From positions 372,001 to 436,000 of the forward strand of contig JBAIAA010000513.1 in NCBI GenBank assembly GCA_037893245.1: 64,000 bases of DNA. Reading direction: 5' to 3'. Source of the DNA: Crossaster papposus (Eukaryota > Echinodermata > Asteroidea > Velatida > Solasteridae). The position numbers were made by a program, and so were the translations under genes. The notes below the pieces were generated by a model, which saw only the letters and a program-made list of their open reading frames with translations, made no database searches and was not told the origin of the DNA. Below, in pieces: positions 18,680 through 30,093 of the stretch (the stretch's first letter is position 1; the number at the start of each line of letters is the position of its first letter).

Positions 18680-19230
18680 GTTTGGTCGACCACTAATAAC
18701 ATGGCCAGACCCACAGCTGCCAACCCAACAGCCTGTGTATGGACCACCCCAAAAGATCAGTGCGCTGATTTTGGGTGACTCTCTGACGAAGTATTTGCAA
18801 GAGAACTTTAACAGTAACTTGTTGAACATAGATGTTCATACTGTACTTGCCGAGGAGCCACTGTTCGAAGACTTCGTAAGCATATCATTGATGCCGTACT
18901 TTTCTCACACACTACAGATATCGTCTTTTTACATGTGGACACAAACAATTTAGAGAGGGGTTATCTTTACAGTAGCATCCAAGACTACACTCAATTACTG
19001 AATACAGTGTGAGGGAGAACTTTCCTTTATCAGAAATCCTGGTAAGTGGTATTTTACCACGGTCTGACAATGGCCAGTTAGATTCGTCTCGTGTTATGCA
19101 CAACATTAAACAAGCCAATCTTTGTGCGCAGATTTCCAAATGTAATTTTTTTGATTTTAGTTAAGAGTTCAACGACTGGCATCTCGCCAAAGATGCAGGT
19201 TTGAAGTTTACTTAAACTTGTAATTGGCAG
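18680..19230 (+). pseudogene. SGNH/GDSL-hydrolase-like remnant
   Basis: After a CTCCAG at ~18679 the frame gives ISALILGDSLTKYLQ, the GDS block that carries the catalytic Ser. In shifted frames follow DIVFLHVDTNNLERG (normally GTNN; here the Gly reads Asp), LSEILVSGILPRSD, and finally FNDWHLAKDAGL near 19165, the place of the C-terminal D-x-x-H block. Such SGNH domains are common in invertebrate LINE ORFs and transposon proteins. At least two frameshifts and a stop make it a remnant. Confidence 0.5.
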
Positions 19231-19332
19231 ATATTTTATTGATGTCAACAAGTAAACTATAGTTTAGTTACATGCCGAACGAATATGTACATGTATACAT
19301 GTACAATTTGTTTAGTTTTAAGTGAAGCAAGG

Positions 19333-19922
19333 GTTAAAGATGGACTACAACGAAAACTCACACATTAAATTTATTATCGGACCTTGTTTATGTTGTGTTC
19401 AGGTAACACTTTATTGTTACGGTCATGTTTTTCTCTGAATAATTTTGTTGCAATTTGACCGAAAAAATTAGACCTCGATTCTTCGATTTTGAAATTTCCC
19501 GCCCTGTACTGGTTCCCGGCAAAGATCCACTGAAAACCACAATGAAATCCACGATATAGTACATGTACCAGCGGACTTGTAAACCAGCGAAAAGTGATGA
19601 CGTACTACCCATGAGCAACCGAGAGTAAACAAAAGACGCCATGTTATTCCGTGTGTATTGTACGGTAAAAATGCACGCACACGATCGACCCGAGTAAATC
19701 GTCATGGGTAGTACGTCACACACAGAGTATGAATTATTCATGAGTTAAGGGCTTTTGCTGAAACTTAGTTTTTCTGGGTCGTAGAACGCCGATCAATTTT
19801 GTTTTGTTTTTGCATGAAGGAACAAGTTTTATTGAATACTAATGATATATTAGTAATCATTATACATTTCTCGAACAAAAACAGCAACACAGCCTTTATC
19901 ATTATTGTAGTCCATCTTTAAC
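19333..19922. mobile_element. ~590-bp TIR element
   Basis: GTTAAAGATGGACTACAA at the left faces TTGTAGTCCATCTTTAAC at the right. Inside, TGACGTACTACCCATGA (about 19595) faces TCATGGGTAGTACGTCA (19702), a second nested inverted pair. A related end, GTTAAAGATGGAATATACC, lies at 56561. Non-coding. Confidence 0.65.
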
Positions 19923-20454
19923 TTCTCATTCAGCAATAAACTGTCTCATAAAAGGTCCATGTAAAGATTGCCAACATACGGGTAACAACTTACCAAAGAA
20001 ATAATATATTTATATTTTTTATTACATCTGTGATTGTATCTTCGGGTTGGATTTTCAAAAGTTATCTAACAATGGATGAGTAATTTGTTTAAAATGGGTT
20101 TCAGTTTTAAGTTTCCTTTCAGTTTTAAGTTTCCTTTAATATACTTGTCAACAAGTACACTTTATTCAAATATGCATATTTTAACTAGTTTAAAGGAAGC
20201 AGCTTAACTTTGGGAACTGTGCCATAAGTTTGATAATTGTATATAGTATTACATGTTTTTGAAATGGATGCGACTTAAAATAAATGCATTGTTGATGAAC
20301 TAAAACAAATCTTGCTAAATTTTGTTGTTGGTTGTATTGATCATTTAATGTATAATAAGGCCCCAAACAATAGGTCTGTTGACCCTTCAATCACGCAACT
20401 ACCTAAGTGCAGGGTCAGAATATCATCAATAAACTAGTGAAGAGACATTTACAG

Positions 20455-21935
20455 ATGCACGGTGTGCTAACTGTGCATCTTTGAATGCACGTATCAAGGA
20501 ACTTGAAAAAAGAAACGAAGCCCTCAGCAATGGTAAGATAAAGTACAAGCTCTTATAAACTCACTACAAGGAGTACCTTGTTGAAGACAGATGATCACAA
20601 GTCTTTAGTCAAGATGTATAATGTTGCTGTTGACATGGAAAGTTGTCATGTTTCAACTTTATTTGGATCATTGAACAATATGCGGTTGGACTAGCTAACA
20701 ATATTGTCTATAAAAGTTAACCCATTAAATTGTAGGCAATCAATTTTTCTCTAATTCAGTTCCCTCATTAACTTGGTTACCGTACATGTACATGTATGTA
20801 GCTATAGGCTGGTTATACCTCATCTCTGTGGTTTTGTTAAAGGTAGGATACTGGCAGCAAGTCTGGAAGAGAGGACATTCCCTGGTCATTCCCTAATGTT
20901 ATGAGTTTGAGTTGCTGGTTTGTATTGAAAGCAATTGTAAGGCACATTTTTGTGATGTTGGCAAAAAGCACTCGCATTCACATTAGCCAGCCTTCAAAGG
21001 TTGAATTCTTTACAGAACTGAAGATAGCATGCATTAACGTTAATGTTAATTATGTCTTATAGAGAATGCTAGTCAATGACTCCGCTGACCCCAACAAATA
21101 TACAGGTGTTCTAGTAAGCAAGATTGAGTAATGATACAAAGGTCCTCAAAATCAGCTAACAAGGCCCAAAAGTTGATAAATGAGGCCCTGGATCTTGTTT
21201 TTAGCAAAGAAGAAATGGCCAACTCTAGTGGGATGGGCTTAAGACGTGACAAAGGCAGCAACAACGAGCCTTTAGATCCCCTCAAAATTGCAGCTGTGCT
21301 GGGTAAGTTTTATCAAAAGCCAAGATAATGTCAATACAGTAGGTACTCTCAAACTGTGAAACAGTACCAGAAGATTATAAATTTCTACAGTATTAAGTAA
21401 TTTCAAGATTAGTGCTTCTTATTGTCAAAGGCAAATAAAAACACACAGATCCTCAAACCAAAAGAAAAATTTAATCAGACAGGACCAAAAATACCTTTTC
21501 AACATGTAGTGTAGCAAAACGAAGTTGCTAACAAAATTCACCTGTACTTGAGAAAGTATACCAAACTGAATTACTATTTTATTCAAACATCTTAAACTGT
21601 TAACTCCTTTTGATACAATTTTCAGGTCAATTACTAAACCTTCAATATCTATTGGGCTATGTCTAGTGTTTGTTATTCTAAGGAAAAACAAGGAAAAACT
21701 GAAGTTTGAACAATCTAGATTTTTTTCTAAACAAAATTAGTCACGATATTTTGTGTTATCCTGGGCACAAACATACATTGAAAGTTTGCATCCCCCTCTT
21801 TCTGTACTGATTCTCACAGATTTCGTCAAGTCAAAGACTGCAAAGGAGCAATGGGTAGTTCCTGATGACAACACATTGAAAAGATGCATCGCGAATAAAA
21901 TTACAAACAGTCGCCGCGCTAACCCCAAAATGTAG
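20455..21935 (+). CDS. BEN-domain-like gene, locus 1 (three exons seen)
   Basis: Exon 20455-20532 (TTTACAG / GTAAGA borders) encodes CANCASLNARIKELEKRNEAL, a short coiled coil. A middle exon, about 21131-21302 and ending at GTAAGT, reads NKAQKLINEALDLVFSKEEM and then LDPLKIAAVL, the LDP-x-K pattern of BEN domains. The last exon, 21820-21935, reads FVKSKTAKEQWVVPDDNT and KRCIANKITNSRR, ending in TAG, matching the W...C...I...R end of BEN. BEN domains bind DNA or chromatin proteins. The first part of the middle exon has stops, so the gene may be damaged or partly missed. Transposon-linked BEN genes are common, and host function is unproven. Confidence 0.5.
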
Positions 21936-22020
21936 ATTGAACTTTGATAATATACATACTGTATGTATTCATAGCACCACTAATCTCCTTTGTATTTGGG
22001 CACTTCACAACAAATACTGT

Positions 22021-23567
22021 ACAAGTCAAAGGTAAAATGCTCTGAGAGCATAATAAAAGGGCCAACGGGTTTCCAGTTAAAGTAAAATGCTGTGCGAGCA
22101 TTCCAGCTAAAGTAAAATGCTGTCTCAGCACTGCACTCGCGTCAAAAAGGAAGTGGACAAGAGAATGCCAACGGGTTTTACCTCTTACCCCCCCAACAAG
22201 CGCAGACCGAGCGAAAGGTCAGCAGGTGTGGGCCACTAGTTCGGTGTGGGCGGGTCGAAACCGTTGCCCTCCCACCTCGCCCCCTCCTCCCATAGCAGCA
22301 TGGACTCACAATCGGGTAGTCTAAAGCACCGACTCAATGAGCCAATGAGAGAGAGACACACGCATTGGAGGGGAAAGCGCTGCACTCTCTGCGAGAGAGA
22401 GAAGCCCGCAACGCAAGAGAGTGGGAAGCCGATCACCGGCTATGTAACGCGGTCGGTGGTCACGTAGCTGAATAACTGGCACGAAATGGACGGCGCGTAA
22501 ACAATAACTCGTGCTCGCGCGATAGGGCGGATGAGCACGAGCTTATAAATAAGCTTATAATGGGCTTATTAACGGATAATCTCGACGCGCGCTGTGGGCC
22601 CACGGTGAAGTTCACTTCTTACCCGCTCTGTGCGCGCTGTGTATCAAGTAGTAAGTATGCTGCTGTTGGCGCTCACATGTTTCCGTGCAAAAGTTGTTGA
22701 GTATTGAAGCAAGGTGACATCGGTTTTTTTGGAATCCGGCACACGTGTCGGATGAATTAGAGAAAGCGTGCGTTCGCTGTGTATTTGCGAGCGTTTGTGA
22801 GACAAATGCGCGCAAGGCACAGCTACGTACGGTGGTCTAAAGGCGGAGAAAGAAGGCGGTGCTAAGTAGAATTGTCATTGTCAACTGACGTGATGACCTG
22901 TTGCAGTGTATGAAGTGCAACCCTATGCAGGCACAGGCGCTCATGCATTAGGTGTAGCTGACAGATGCTGAAAGTACGCCGGCGCAGATGTGCATGCAAA
23001 GCGGAGCGAAGGCTGTCAAGTGTCTTGGGCTAGCTGGAGGGTGTAGGTTAGAATTATGGGCGTAGCTAGTATGCGCCAGAGTAGAAGAGCGTGCATAGCG
23101 GCACCTAGGACCTCTCAGACAGTGTCGTCAGTGCAGGAGAGCGCGCAGCGTATATCGAACATTGGTGATAGTACTCTTTATAGCAACGCAAAACCAAAAT
23201 TGAACTCCATCCAAGCCGTAATGGCTATCTTACGATGACCCACCAGCATTAGTGTATGCAAATAAATGCAGTGATTACGGTACGGTGCTAACCAGTTAAC
23301 ATCTACTGCTCGGTGGGAGGGCAACGGTTTCGACCCGCCCACACCGAACTAGTGGCCCACACCTGCTGACCTTTCGCTCGGTCTGCGCTTGTTGGGGGGG
23401 TAAGAGGTAAAACCCGTTGGCATTCTCTTGTCCACTTCCTTTTTGACGCGAGTGCAGTGCTGAGACAGCATTTTACTTTAGCTGGAATGCTCGCACAGCA
23501 TTTTACTTTAACTGGAAACCCGTTGGCCCTTTTATTATGCTCTCAGAGCATTTTACCTTTGACTTGT
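22021..23567. mobile_element. 1,547-bp element with ~255-bp near-perfect TIRs
   Basis: 22021 to about 22278 and about 23311 to 23567 are reverse complements over their whole length by eye (ACAAGTCAAAGGTAAAATGC at the left end). The TIRs contain three spaced GTAAAATGCT repeats and a CCCCCCAACAAGCGCAGACC block. The 1-kb centre is GC-rich with no convincing ORF (23056-23238 is the longest). A non-autonomous foldback-type DNA transposon. Target duplication is unclear: CCACTTCCTTTT beyond the right end also occurs inside the TIR. Confidence 0.85.
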
Positions 23568-23577
23568 CCACTTCCTT

Positions 23578-24213
23578 TTATTTAGTAGCTTGTGTTTGAA
23601 CAGTAAGAAGTTTTTCGCGCGCCGACAGAATGCAGTCACCGTCCGCCGCCATGGCAACAAGCTCACGCAAGCGCGCTTCGAGCGCGTCACGGTTGTCGGC
23701 GCGACTGTCGTAAGCGGCAAACTCGGCGTCGACAGCGGCCGACTGCAACTGCCGCAGACGCTCGCGCTGCTCTTTGCGCTTCGGTTGCGCCCGCTTTTGC
23801 GGTGGCGGCGCTGCGCTGCTTGGCTGCGCGGATGTGCTGGTGGCGGCGCGCTTGGGCAGATTTTTCACTGCAACGCTCGCGCGCTTCTTTTTGGCTTTCG
23901 CCGTACGAGCGCCAGCGACGTGACCGAGCATCGTCATGTCGGCGCCGGGCGACTGTACGATTTGCATGGCAGGCGTTGGGAGCGACGTCTGCTCGACCGT
24001 CACGGGCGGCGCCAGCAGCGCTTTTGCGCCCGTTTGCGCCCACCACTGCGCATCCTCTTTGAAGAGGAGCTCGATGATGGTGGCCGGCGACGGCGGCAGC
24101 AGCGCTTTGACGCCCGTGTGCGCCCACCACTGCGCATCCTCTTTGAAGAGGCGGGCGATACGCCGCTTGTGCATTTTCTCGTATGCCGCCTCGGAGGGTA
24201 GACTTGACCCAAG
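23578..24213 (-). CDS. GC-rich minus-strand ORF with internal duplication
   Basis: The ATG at 24174 gives 198 codons. The open frame extends upstream to ~24213 (LGSSLPSEAAYEK). RLFKEDAQWWAHTGVKALL near the start is repeated 24 residues later as LFKEDAQWWAQTGAKALL. A basic, Ala/Lys-rich middle (AKAKKKRASVAVK, PKRKEQRERLRQL) and a predicted coiled coil follow. GC content is far above its surroundings. It ends 11 bp from the right TIR of the neighbouring element. No known family. It is probably an exon of a mobile-element protein, with nuclear localisation likely from the basic clusters. Confidence 0.45.
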   Translation of the reverse strand, partial: LGSSLPSEAAYEKMHKRRIARLFKEDAQWWAHTGVKALLPPSPATIIELLFKEDAQWWAQTGAKALLAPPVTVEQTSLPTPAMQIVQSPGADMTMLGHVAGARTAKAKKKRASVAVKNLPKRAATSTSAQPSSAAPPPQKRAQPKRKEQRERLRQLQSAAVDAEFAAYDSRADNRDALEARLRELVAMAADGDCILSAREKLLTVQTQATK

Positions 24214-25690
24214 TCGGACTTACCATGGAGTTAAGACTACCAATTTGCTTTCGTCAATCCGGCCGAATAGTTATGTGCTTTGTTGGCCTTAGAAAAAAGG
24301 CGCCGTCATCTGGTTGTCGTTCCGCTATCGGCATCAACGCGATGTCATCATGTCAGTGCAGTAAATCCGACTTGACGGATCGGCCAATCAAACCCCCCGC
24401 GGTGATATGTAGTTATTCATAAATTATTTGCATACGCATCACATGGTTATGCGCGATGTATGCCAAATAAGTCCGCCAATCGGTACGGACTCGCTAGACC
24501 GCTAACGGACTATGGAGGAATGGTAGGCAGTACTGTCACTAGATGTTTTTTTCAAATTAAATAACTGCGTCCATACTTCGTTTATAGTTAGAGTATGGTA
24601 TAGTGCAAACTTAACGGCCGGACAATGTACACGATAGCAAGACTATTAAACCGTTTGTACATTTACACTATGCACATGTGTATGTACATTGTACATCACA
24701 ATGTCCACGTATGTCCGTCACACAACTGGGTCAAAGTTCATATTATTACAGATATATGCTAATTCACATTTTGTTTGTCATTGTCAGATGGTCAGATTCG
24801 TATGACAACCCCCTCTGAGAAGTCGAAAATCAAAATTCTGTCCCAATAGAACTCATGCCCTTGATCTCCTGATCATTTTCGTTATTGGGTTCTTTTCGAT
24901 TCCGTGGAGCGATCGCGAGTTATTCCAGTCGGACTGAAGAAGAAGAAAGAAAGAATAAAATTAACGCAAAATCGGTGCACTGGCAAAGTAAGGGTGCCGC
25001 GGCGCTGCCACTTCCAGCCGGGCGAACCCGTTGGGTGTGACGCTCCCGCGTCACCCTAGATTATCATCTTCAAAGCCTATACTATATACTATACACACAA
25101 GTCTAAAATGGCCTCTACTGGCACAGCTACATGTGTACAATATTCTTTGAACTTCTTTTACAGAAGCAGATGTAATGTCATCTTCAGACACTTTATAAGA
25201 CGGTGCCTCAAACATTTCAATAAATAATAAATTTGCTCTTGTTCAATGGAACAAGAGCAAACTTCTTCTCTATCACAAGTACAAACACCATGTGCATTTT
25301 TTAGAAATGTTGTAATGTGGCCATACCTTTCTAGGGTTTCATGTATTAAGGACACGGTATACACATTTCTGCGAACTGCTAATGTGAAAGCTTTTGAACA
25401 AATGACAATGTTATTTTAAATAATCCGAGAGAATGCAGTACATGTGTAGTAATAGTGCCTGTAATACGATAACCCCAAAAAGAAGACAAAGCACGTTTTT
25501 CATATCCCCACTTAATTTTGTTTTAATAAACCAAGGGTGTAGGTGGCATCCCGTATTTTTTCTCCCTTATTATTTGAATTTTTCCTTTTCATTAAAAGAT
25601 AAAATTCTGAAACGGGTGTTTCAAATTGTAGTTTAAGCTTCAACAGAGGTTCTTTTAACAGTATGCAAATATTATTAGCTATTTGTAAGT
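24214..25690. other. Gene-free stretch with two hairpins
   Basis: GGGTGTGACGC faces GCGTCACCCT at about 25034-25057. TTTGCTCTTGTTC faces GAACAAGAGCAAA at 25231-25260. A minus ORF at 25158-25364 (EQIYYLLKCLRHRLIK) is unrecognised. Nothing else supported. Confidence 0.4.
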
Positions 25691-25700
25691 TAACATATTG

Positions 25701-26860
25701 TGTACCATGAAAAAGGTTGTCCCTTAAGCGCAGAGTAAGGGAGTTGGAACGACAAATCATGGAAAAAGATAAAATAATCGTCCAGTTAAAGGAAGACCAG
25801 GCAGCTCCTGCAGTATCGACTTGTGTACCATGAAAAAGGTTGTCCTTTAAGCGCAGAGTAAGGGAGTTGGAACAACAAATCATGGAAAAAGATAAAATAA
25901 TCGTCCAGTTAAAGGAAGACTTGTTCGGAGCATCCTTTCAGTATTGGTAAGAAGTGTTTTTGTGTGTGCTTGTATATGACATAAATGGTTAGTTATACAT
26001 ACAAATGTAGATAAAACAGTGAAATTGCACATCCTTAATTGTGGACATCTGTGGCAAATAAACCAGTGAAGTACAGCATGCCACGGCCCATCACGTTTTA
26101 TTTCATCTTTAATTTCTGCACCATCATTCCAATGCGGTAAAAATAAAATATCTAGAAAGTAAATTAAGGTATCACAGTTACAATCAGTTATGGTCTTCCG
26201 TATTGTTGTGTAGATATCACTCTTAAGAAAATCAAACTGATGAAGGAGCTGGCAAGCATGGTGGAATGTGCATCAGCATCAACAACAGCACCAAGTCCAA
26301 GGGTAATTGCACCAGCAAAGTCAGCACCACAGCCACCGCCACCACCAAAGACTGCAGCAACCCCAGTGTTAGTTGCACCGCCACCACAAGTGTCTGCAAG
26401 TCCAAGTGCCCCTTCCTTGTCCAATGAGGTAATACCCTTTGCAACACAAGTCTTGTTTATGCTGATGTATTAGAAAATTCATTCTATAAAAAATACATGT
26501 GGCTTTCATAAAAGAATCTTAGATAAACACAAAAAAAGTTGGAAATTGCCACCTTACACACCCGACAACATATCAAGTCTTGTCAAAGTCATAATTTAAT
26601 TTTTTTATTTTAAATTTCACCCGCAGCTTACACCACTCTACACTGGAGGGATTCCAGTGATCAGTGATTCAAGAAGAGCAAGTGTAAGGAGAGTTTGCTC
26701 TACAGCCTCTTGGTTAGTGTCTTTGGGGAAGAATCGCTTGCTCATGAAAATGCCTGTGGGTCTCGGCAAGCTGTTAACCGCAAAACCACTCTACACTGGA
26801 GAGATTCCAGTGATCACTGAGAGGGCCAAGGGGCTAGTCTTGGTGCAAGACGTCCCTGTT
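25701..26860 (+). CDS. BEN-like gene, locus 2: duplicated coiled-coil exon, Pro-rich exon, BEN start
   Basis: A ~100-bp coiled-coil exon (RVRELERQIMEKDKIIVQL) is present twice, 123 bp apart (25701 and 25824 on). The second ends at a GTAAGA near 25951. Exon 26214-26428 (GTAG / GTAATA borders) encodes a Pro/Ala-rich linker. After CCCGCAG, 26627 on reads LTPLYTGGIPVISDSRR and RRVCSTASWLVSLGKNRLL, resembling the N-terminal half of BEN domains. The LYTG(G/E)IPVI codons are duplicated at 26636 and 26792. The LDP half is not seen, so the gene is incomplete or rearranged. Confidence 0.4.
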
Positions 26861-27214
26861 TTGCATTTCCACAAATTTTCGCTAATAGAGGGCGCTATCA
26901 CTCCACCAACCGCTATCACCCACGAACCACTATCACAGGAACGTCTTATGAATTCTGCTCGGGAAATTCCGAACAGAATTCAGTGTGCGTATGCATACAT
27001 TATGACGTAGCTTGTATAACCGATGAGCGCGTGCGATGAATCATTCAAGTCATGAGTCTAGTACCTGCACGTCTGCATGATTTAGTTCACGTTGTATGCG
27101 TAGACTAAGAAGCTGCGATGCGATGCGATACACAATGCATGATGATTGGGCTGAATATAATAGAGTGCTCTCCATGATTTTCGGTATCTAAGGAAGCGTT
27201 TCATTATCAAAGAA

Positions 27215-27703
27215 ATGGCTGACCGTGTTACAAATATAGACGAAGCGATTGATTTTGCAGCGAAGAAGTTAGGTCTTGGAAAGCTGAAAGAGCTGAAAGA
27301 GCAGCAAGTCTGTGCCCTTCAACAGTTTGTAAGTGGCCGTGATATATTTATCAATCTACCGACTGGCTTTGGAAAGAGTGTTATTTTCCAAGCGGCAACA
27401 GTAGTGTTAGATTTTTTGAATGCAGATGATGGAGACAATAAATCTCTCGTGATCGTCGTCGTTCCACTGAAAGCTTTGGCTGTGGATCAGTTAGATCGTG
27501 CGCAAATTGGGCATAGAAGCTGCCGACATAACTTCTCACATTCCAGATTGTATTTTTGAAGAAGAGGAGAAGTTTTCAATCTTGTTTGCCAGCCCCGAGT
27601 CTCTATGCTCAACGAATGGAAGGGAGCTTCTTAAGTCAGTCAGAAGCAGATGTTATGGACTTTTTGTTGATGAGAGTCATTGCGTGTCAAAATGTACTTT
27701 ATA
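27215..27703 (+). pseudogene. RecQ-like DNA helicase, N-terminal fragment
   Basis: ATG at 27215. KLKELKEQQVCALQQFVSG matches the RecQ motif 0 region with its Gln. INLPTGFGKSVIFQ is Walker A (motif I). VVPLKALAVDQLDR is motif Ia. A one-base frameshift near 27500 leads to FASPESL and the DExH box VDESHCVSK (motif II). Sequence then breaks at ~27703 before motif III and runs into a C tract at about 27739-27765. Homologous RecQ-like genes are frequent in amphioxus and cnidarian genomes, sometimes linked to repeats. This copy lacks most of the helicase and cannot be active. Confidence 0.7.
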
Positions 27704-27779
27704 ACCTTTTTTCAAAACTCCTCCGCCCGCCCGCCCCGCCCCCCCCCCCCCCCCCCCCCCCCCCCACCAAACAAACAAA

Positions 27780-28850
27780 AATACTACACAAGAGGTTAAA
27801 GACCTGCGACGCATCTACTGTACAACCAAATTTTCATGTCGTTGTAGAGGAGGTGGGCGCTTATACAAGAAGAATTTACTGTTATGGAAGTTACCATCGA
27901 ATGAGGAAACCCTGCAGAAGAAGACGGTCCTGGTTGTGAGAAAACACCAGACTTGCAGGATGAATAATAGGATGTTTGTATGATTTCCTTTATTTAGTCG
28001 AAATCCATTAAAGGGAATTTTTTTAGGAAATCACATTTCTTTTTCTCATGCATGTAATGGATATAAATAAATACGTAAATACTGGTAAATTGATCAATGT
28101 TTTAGATTTGTTGACAACTTGAGCTGTATTATTGTCCTTATGAAAATAATAATAATATATATTTGGGTGCTAAATTAATATAATTTGGACCTAATGCATT
28201 TCAAAAATTAGCTAGAGGCGGGCATGGCAGGTCTATGCTTCTTAGGTTAACATTTCTTCTTTACGTTTGTGATTGTTGTTAACATTTATAATTTGAATGT
28301 TATTAAATGGATATTTAATTACGTATATTTTATAATTTCCATTTACAGCTCACTGGTAAGGAACCCCATGTACAAAAAAGTATCGCCCTAAAATGAAATG
28401 ATTCGCCATCGAATTGAACCGTCTGATAAGTCAAACAGATCTCAATTTCCACCAATCTTCAAGGCTCTCAACCTTAAGCTCCCTGCACTGGCTGGTCTTC
28501 TGGGGGAAAAAGAAGGGGTTACATGTTGTTAATGCCTAAAAAAGAAACATCCTCAACCTTTGTGAGAATTTCCTGGCCTCTCAGTGTCAGCTCCACAGAT
28601 AGAACATTATTGCCAGGAAAATGGCATCTCAACAGAGTCTCTTCTTCAATGTAAGGTTGCATAATTATACTAAATAAAAGCCCCATTTTAAATTGCCCAC
28701 AAATGTGCCCCCCTTTTTATATCATGTATTACTAAAAAGTACATCATACATCAATATAAAACAAATTGTCAAACGAGAATTGTGTGTGTGTTGAACTTTG
28801 CTTTTATAGATTGAATATTAGGCCTAAACATATTTTTTTCTCTATTGACA
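27780..28850. other. Gene-free AT-rich stretch
   Basis: No supported gene. 27840-27930 has a short open frame (VVEEVGAYTRR) that may be a further scrap of the helicase locus. Confidence 0.4.
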
Positions 28851-28852
28851 CA

Positions 28853-29235
28853 GGGGCTTCATCTGCTGTTAAATTGAAACAGGCTTTTGAAGTGGCTCAA
28901 CAGATTAGTACAGATCTAAGGAAAGAAGTAAGAAGTCAATCAAAGAAAAGAAATGTAGTACGAAGGTTGAAACAACGAAATGCAGACCTGGAGGAACAGG
29001 AAAAAGAACTGGTTGAGAGGGGTCAAAGAAAAGCAGAAACTTAAAAAAAAAGCCCAGAAATTGGGAGAGAAGACTTTTACCAGAATAGGTTTAAGACAAG
29101 TAAGACTGCCAAAAAAGTCTTAACAAAACACGTAAGGGAATTGGAGGCTGAAAATGAAGACCTCAGATGTCAGTTAGATGACATCACACATGACAAAGAA
29201 GTATATTCTTTTGAAAATGAAAAATATACAAATGA
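28853..29235 (+). CDS. Coiled-coil exon(s), unrecognised
   Basis: After a TTGACACAG acceptor-like site, GASSAVKLKQAFEVAQQIS begins a highly charged helical run ending at 29044. A second frame continues KHVRELEAENEDLRCQL to about 29230. The style resembles the coiled coils preceding the BEN domains nearby. A hairpin, GACAACCAACTC / GAGTTGGTTGTC, lies at about 29240-29277. Confidence 0.35.
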
Positions 29236-29347
29236 TATAGACAACCAACTCGAGTGCTTCCATGTGAGTTGGTTGTCTTTATCGAGCTCGGACGTTCTTA
29301 CATGTACCTCCTGATGCTACTCTCTACCTGTATAAGACAACTATACC

Positions 29348-30093
29348 ATGTTCAGGTTGTTTGGCGATATGAATATGGCCAGTCTACTCATTTACCTTGA
29401 TGATATCATTTTCAGCAAGACAGTAGAGGAGCACCAGGAACGGCTGGCTAAGGTGTTCGCCAGGCTGCGGGAGCATGGCTTCAAACTTAAGCCAACAAAT
29501 TATGTGCCACTTGTTTCAGACCAAGGTGCACTACCTTGGCCACAAGTATCTTCAGAGGGCATCGCTACAGACCCAGAGAAGTAGTCTGCTGTAACTGATT
29601 GGCCCTGACCTACATGTAAAAGTAAATAAGGTGTCCGCAGCTACTTGGTTTTTTTTAGGCTACTATTGGAGGTTCATCTGTAACTATGCCAAGATAGCCT
29701 TGCCACTCTTTGCACCGATTGGAAGAAAACATGCTGTGAGTGAAGAGTGCCAGGTAGCCTTTGAGGCGCTAAACCAGAAGATGACATCTGCCCTGGTCCT
29801 AGCCTATGCTAACTACCCCCTCCCCTTCCTTGTCCAGACAGATGCATCTGCAAATATGTTGGGCGCAGTGTTGGCAAAACTACACGACAAAAAGGATAGA
29901 GCCATGCCTTATGCAAGTCGAATCCTTACATCAGAGGCAAAGTATACGGTGCACAAGCTAGAATTCCGGGCACTTCATTGGGCAATAACCGTTAAGTTCC
30001 ATGACTACCTTTATGGCCACCAGGTAACTGCAATAACTGACAACAATCCACTTACCTACGTCCTAATGATTTTAATGATGCTGAAAATGGAGC
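29348..30093 (+). pseudogene. Ty3/gypsy pol remnant: RT end and RNase H
   Basis: LLIYLDDIIFSKTVEEH is the YxDD catalytic motif of reverse transcriptase. HGFKLKPTN follows, as usual for Ty3/gypsy. After stops and frameshifts, FLGYYWRFICNYAKIALPLF is the connection region, and 29800-30060 reads RNase H: FLVQTDASANMLGAVL, SRILTSEAKYTVHKLE and AITDNNPLTYVL. Integrase and LTRs are missing. It ends abruptly at about 30094 against piggyBac-like sequence. Confidence 0.85.

Noticed and set aside
23590..24292. Plus-strand ORFs over the GC-rich region
   Set aside because: Arg/Ala/Cys-rich shadows of the minus-strand frame, which has the coherent internal repeat.
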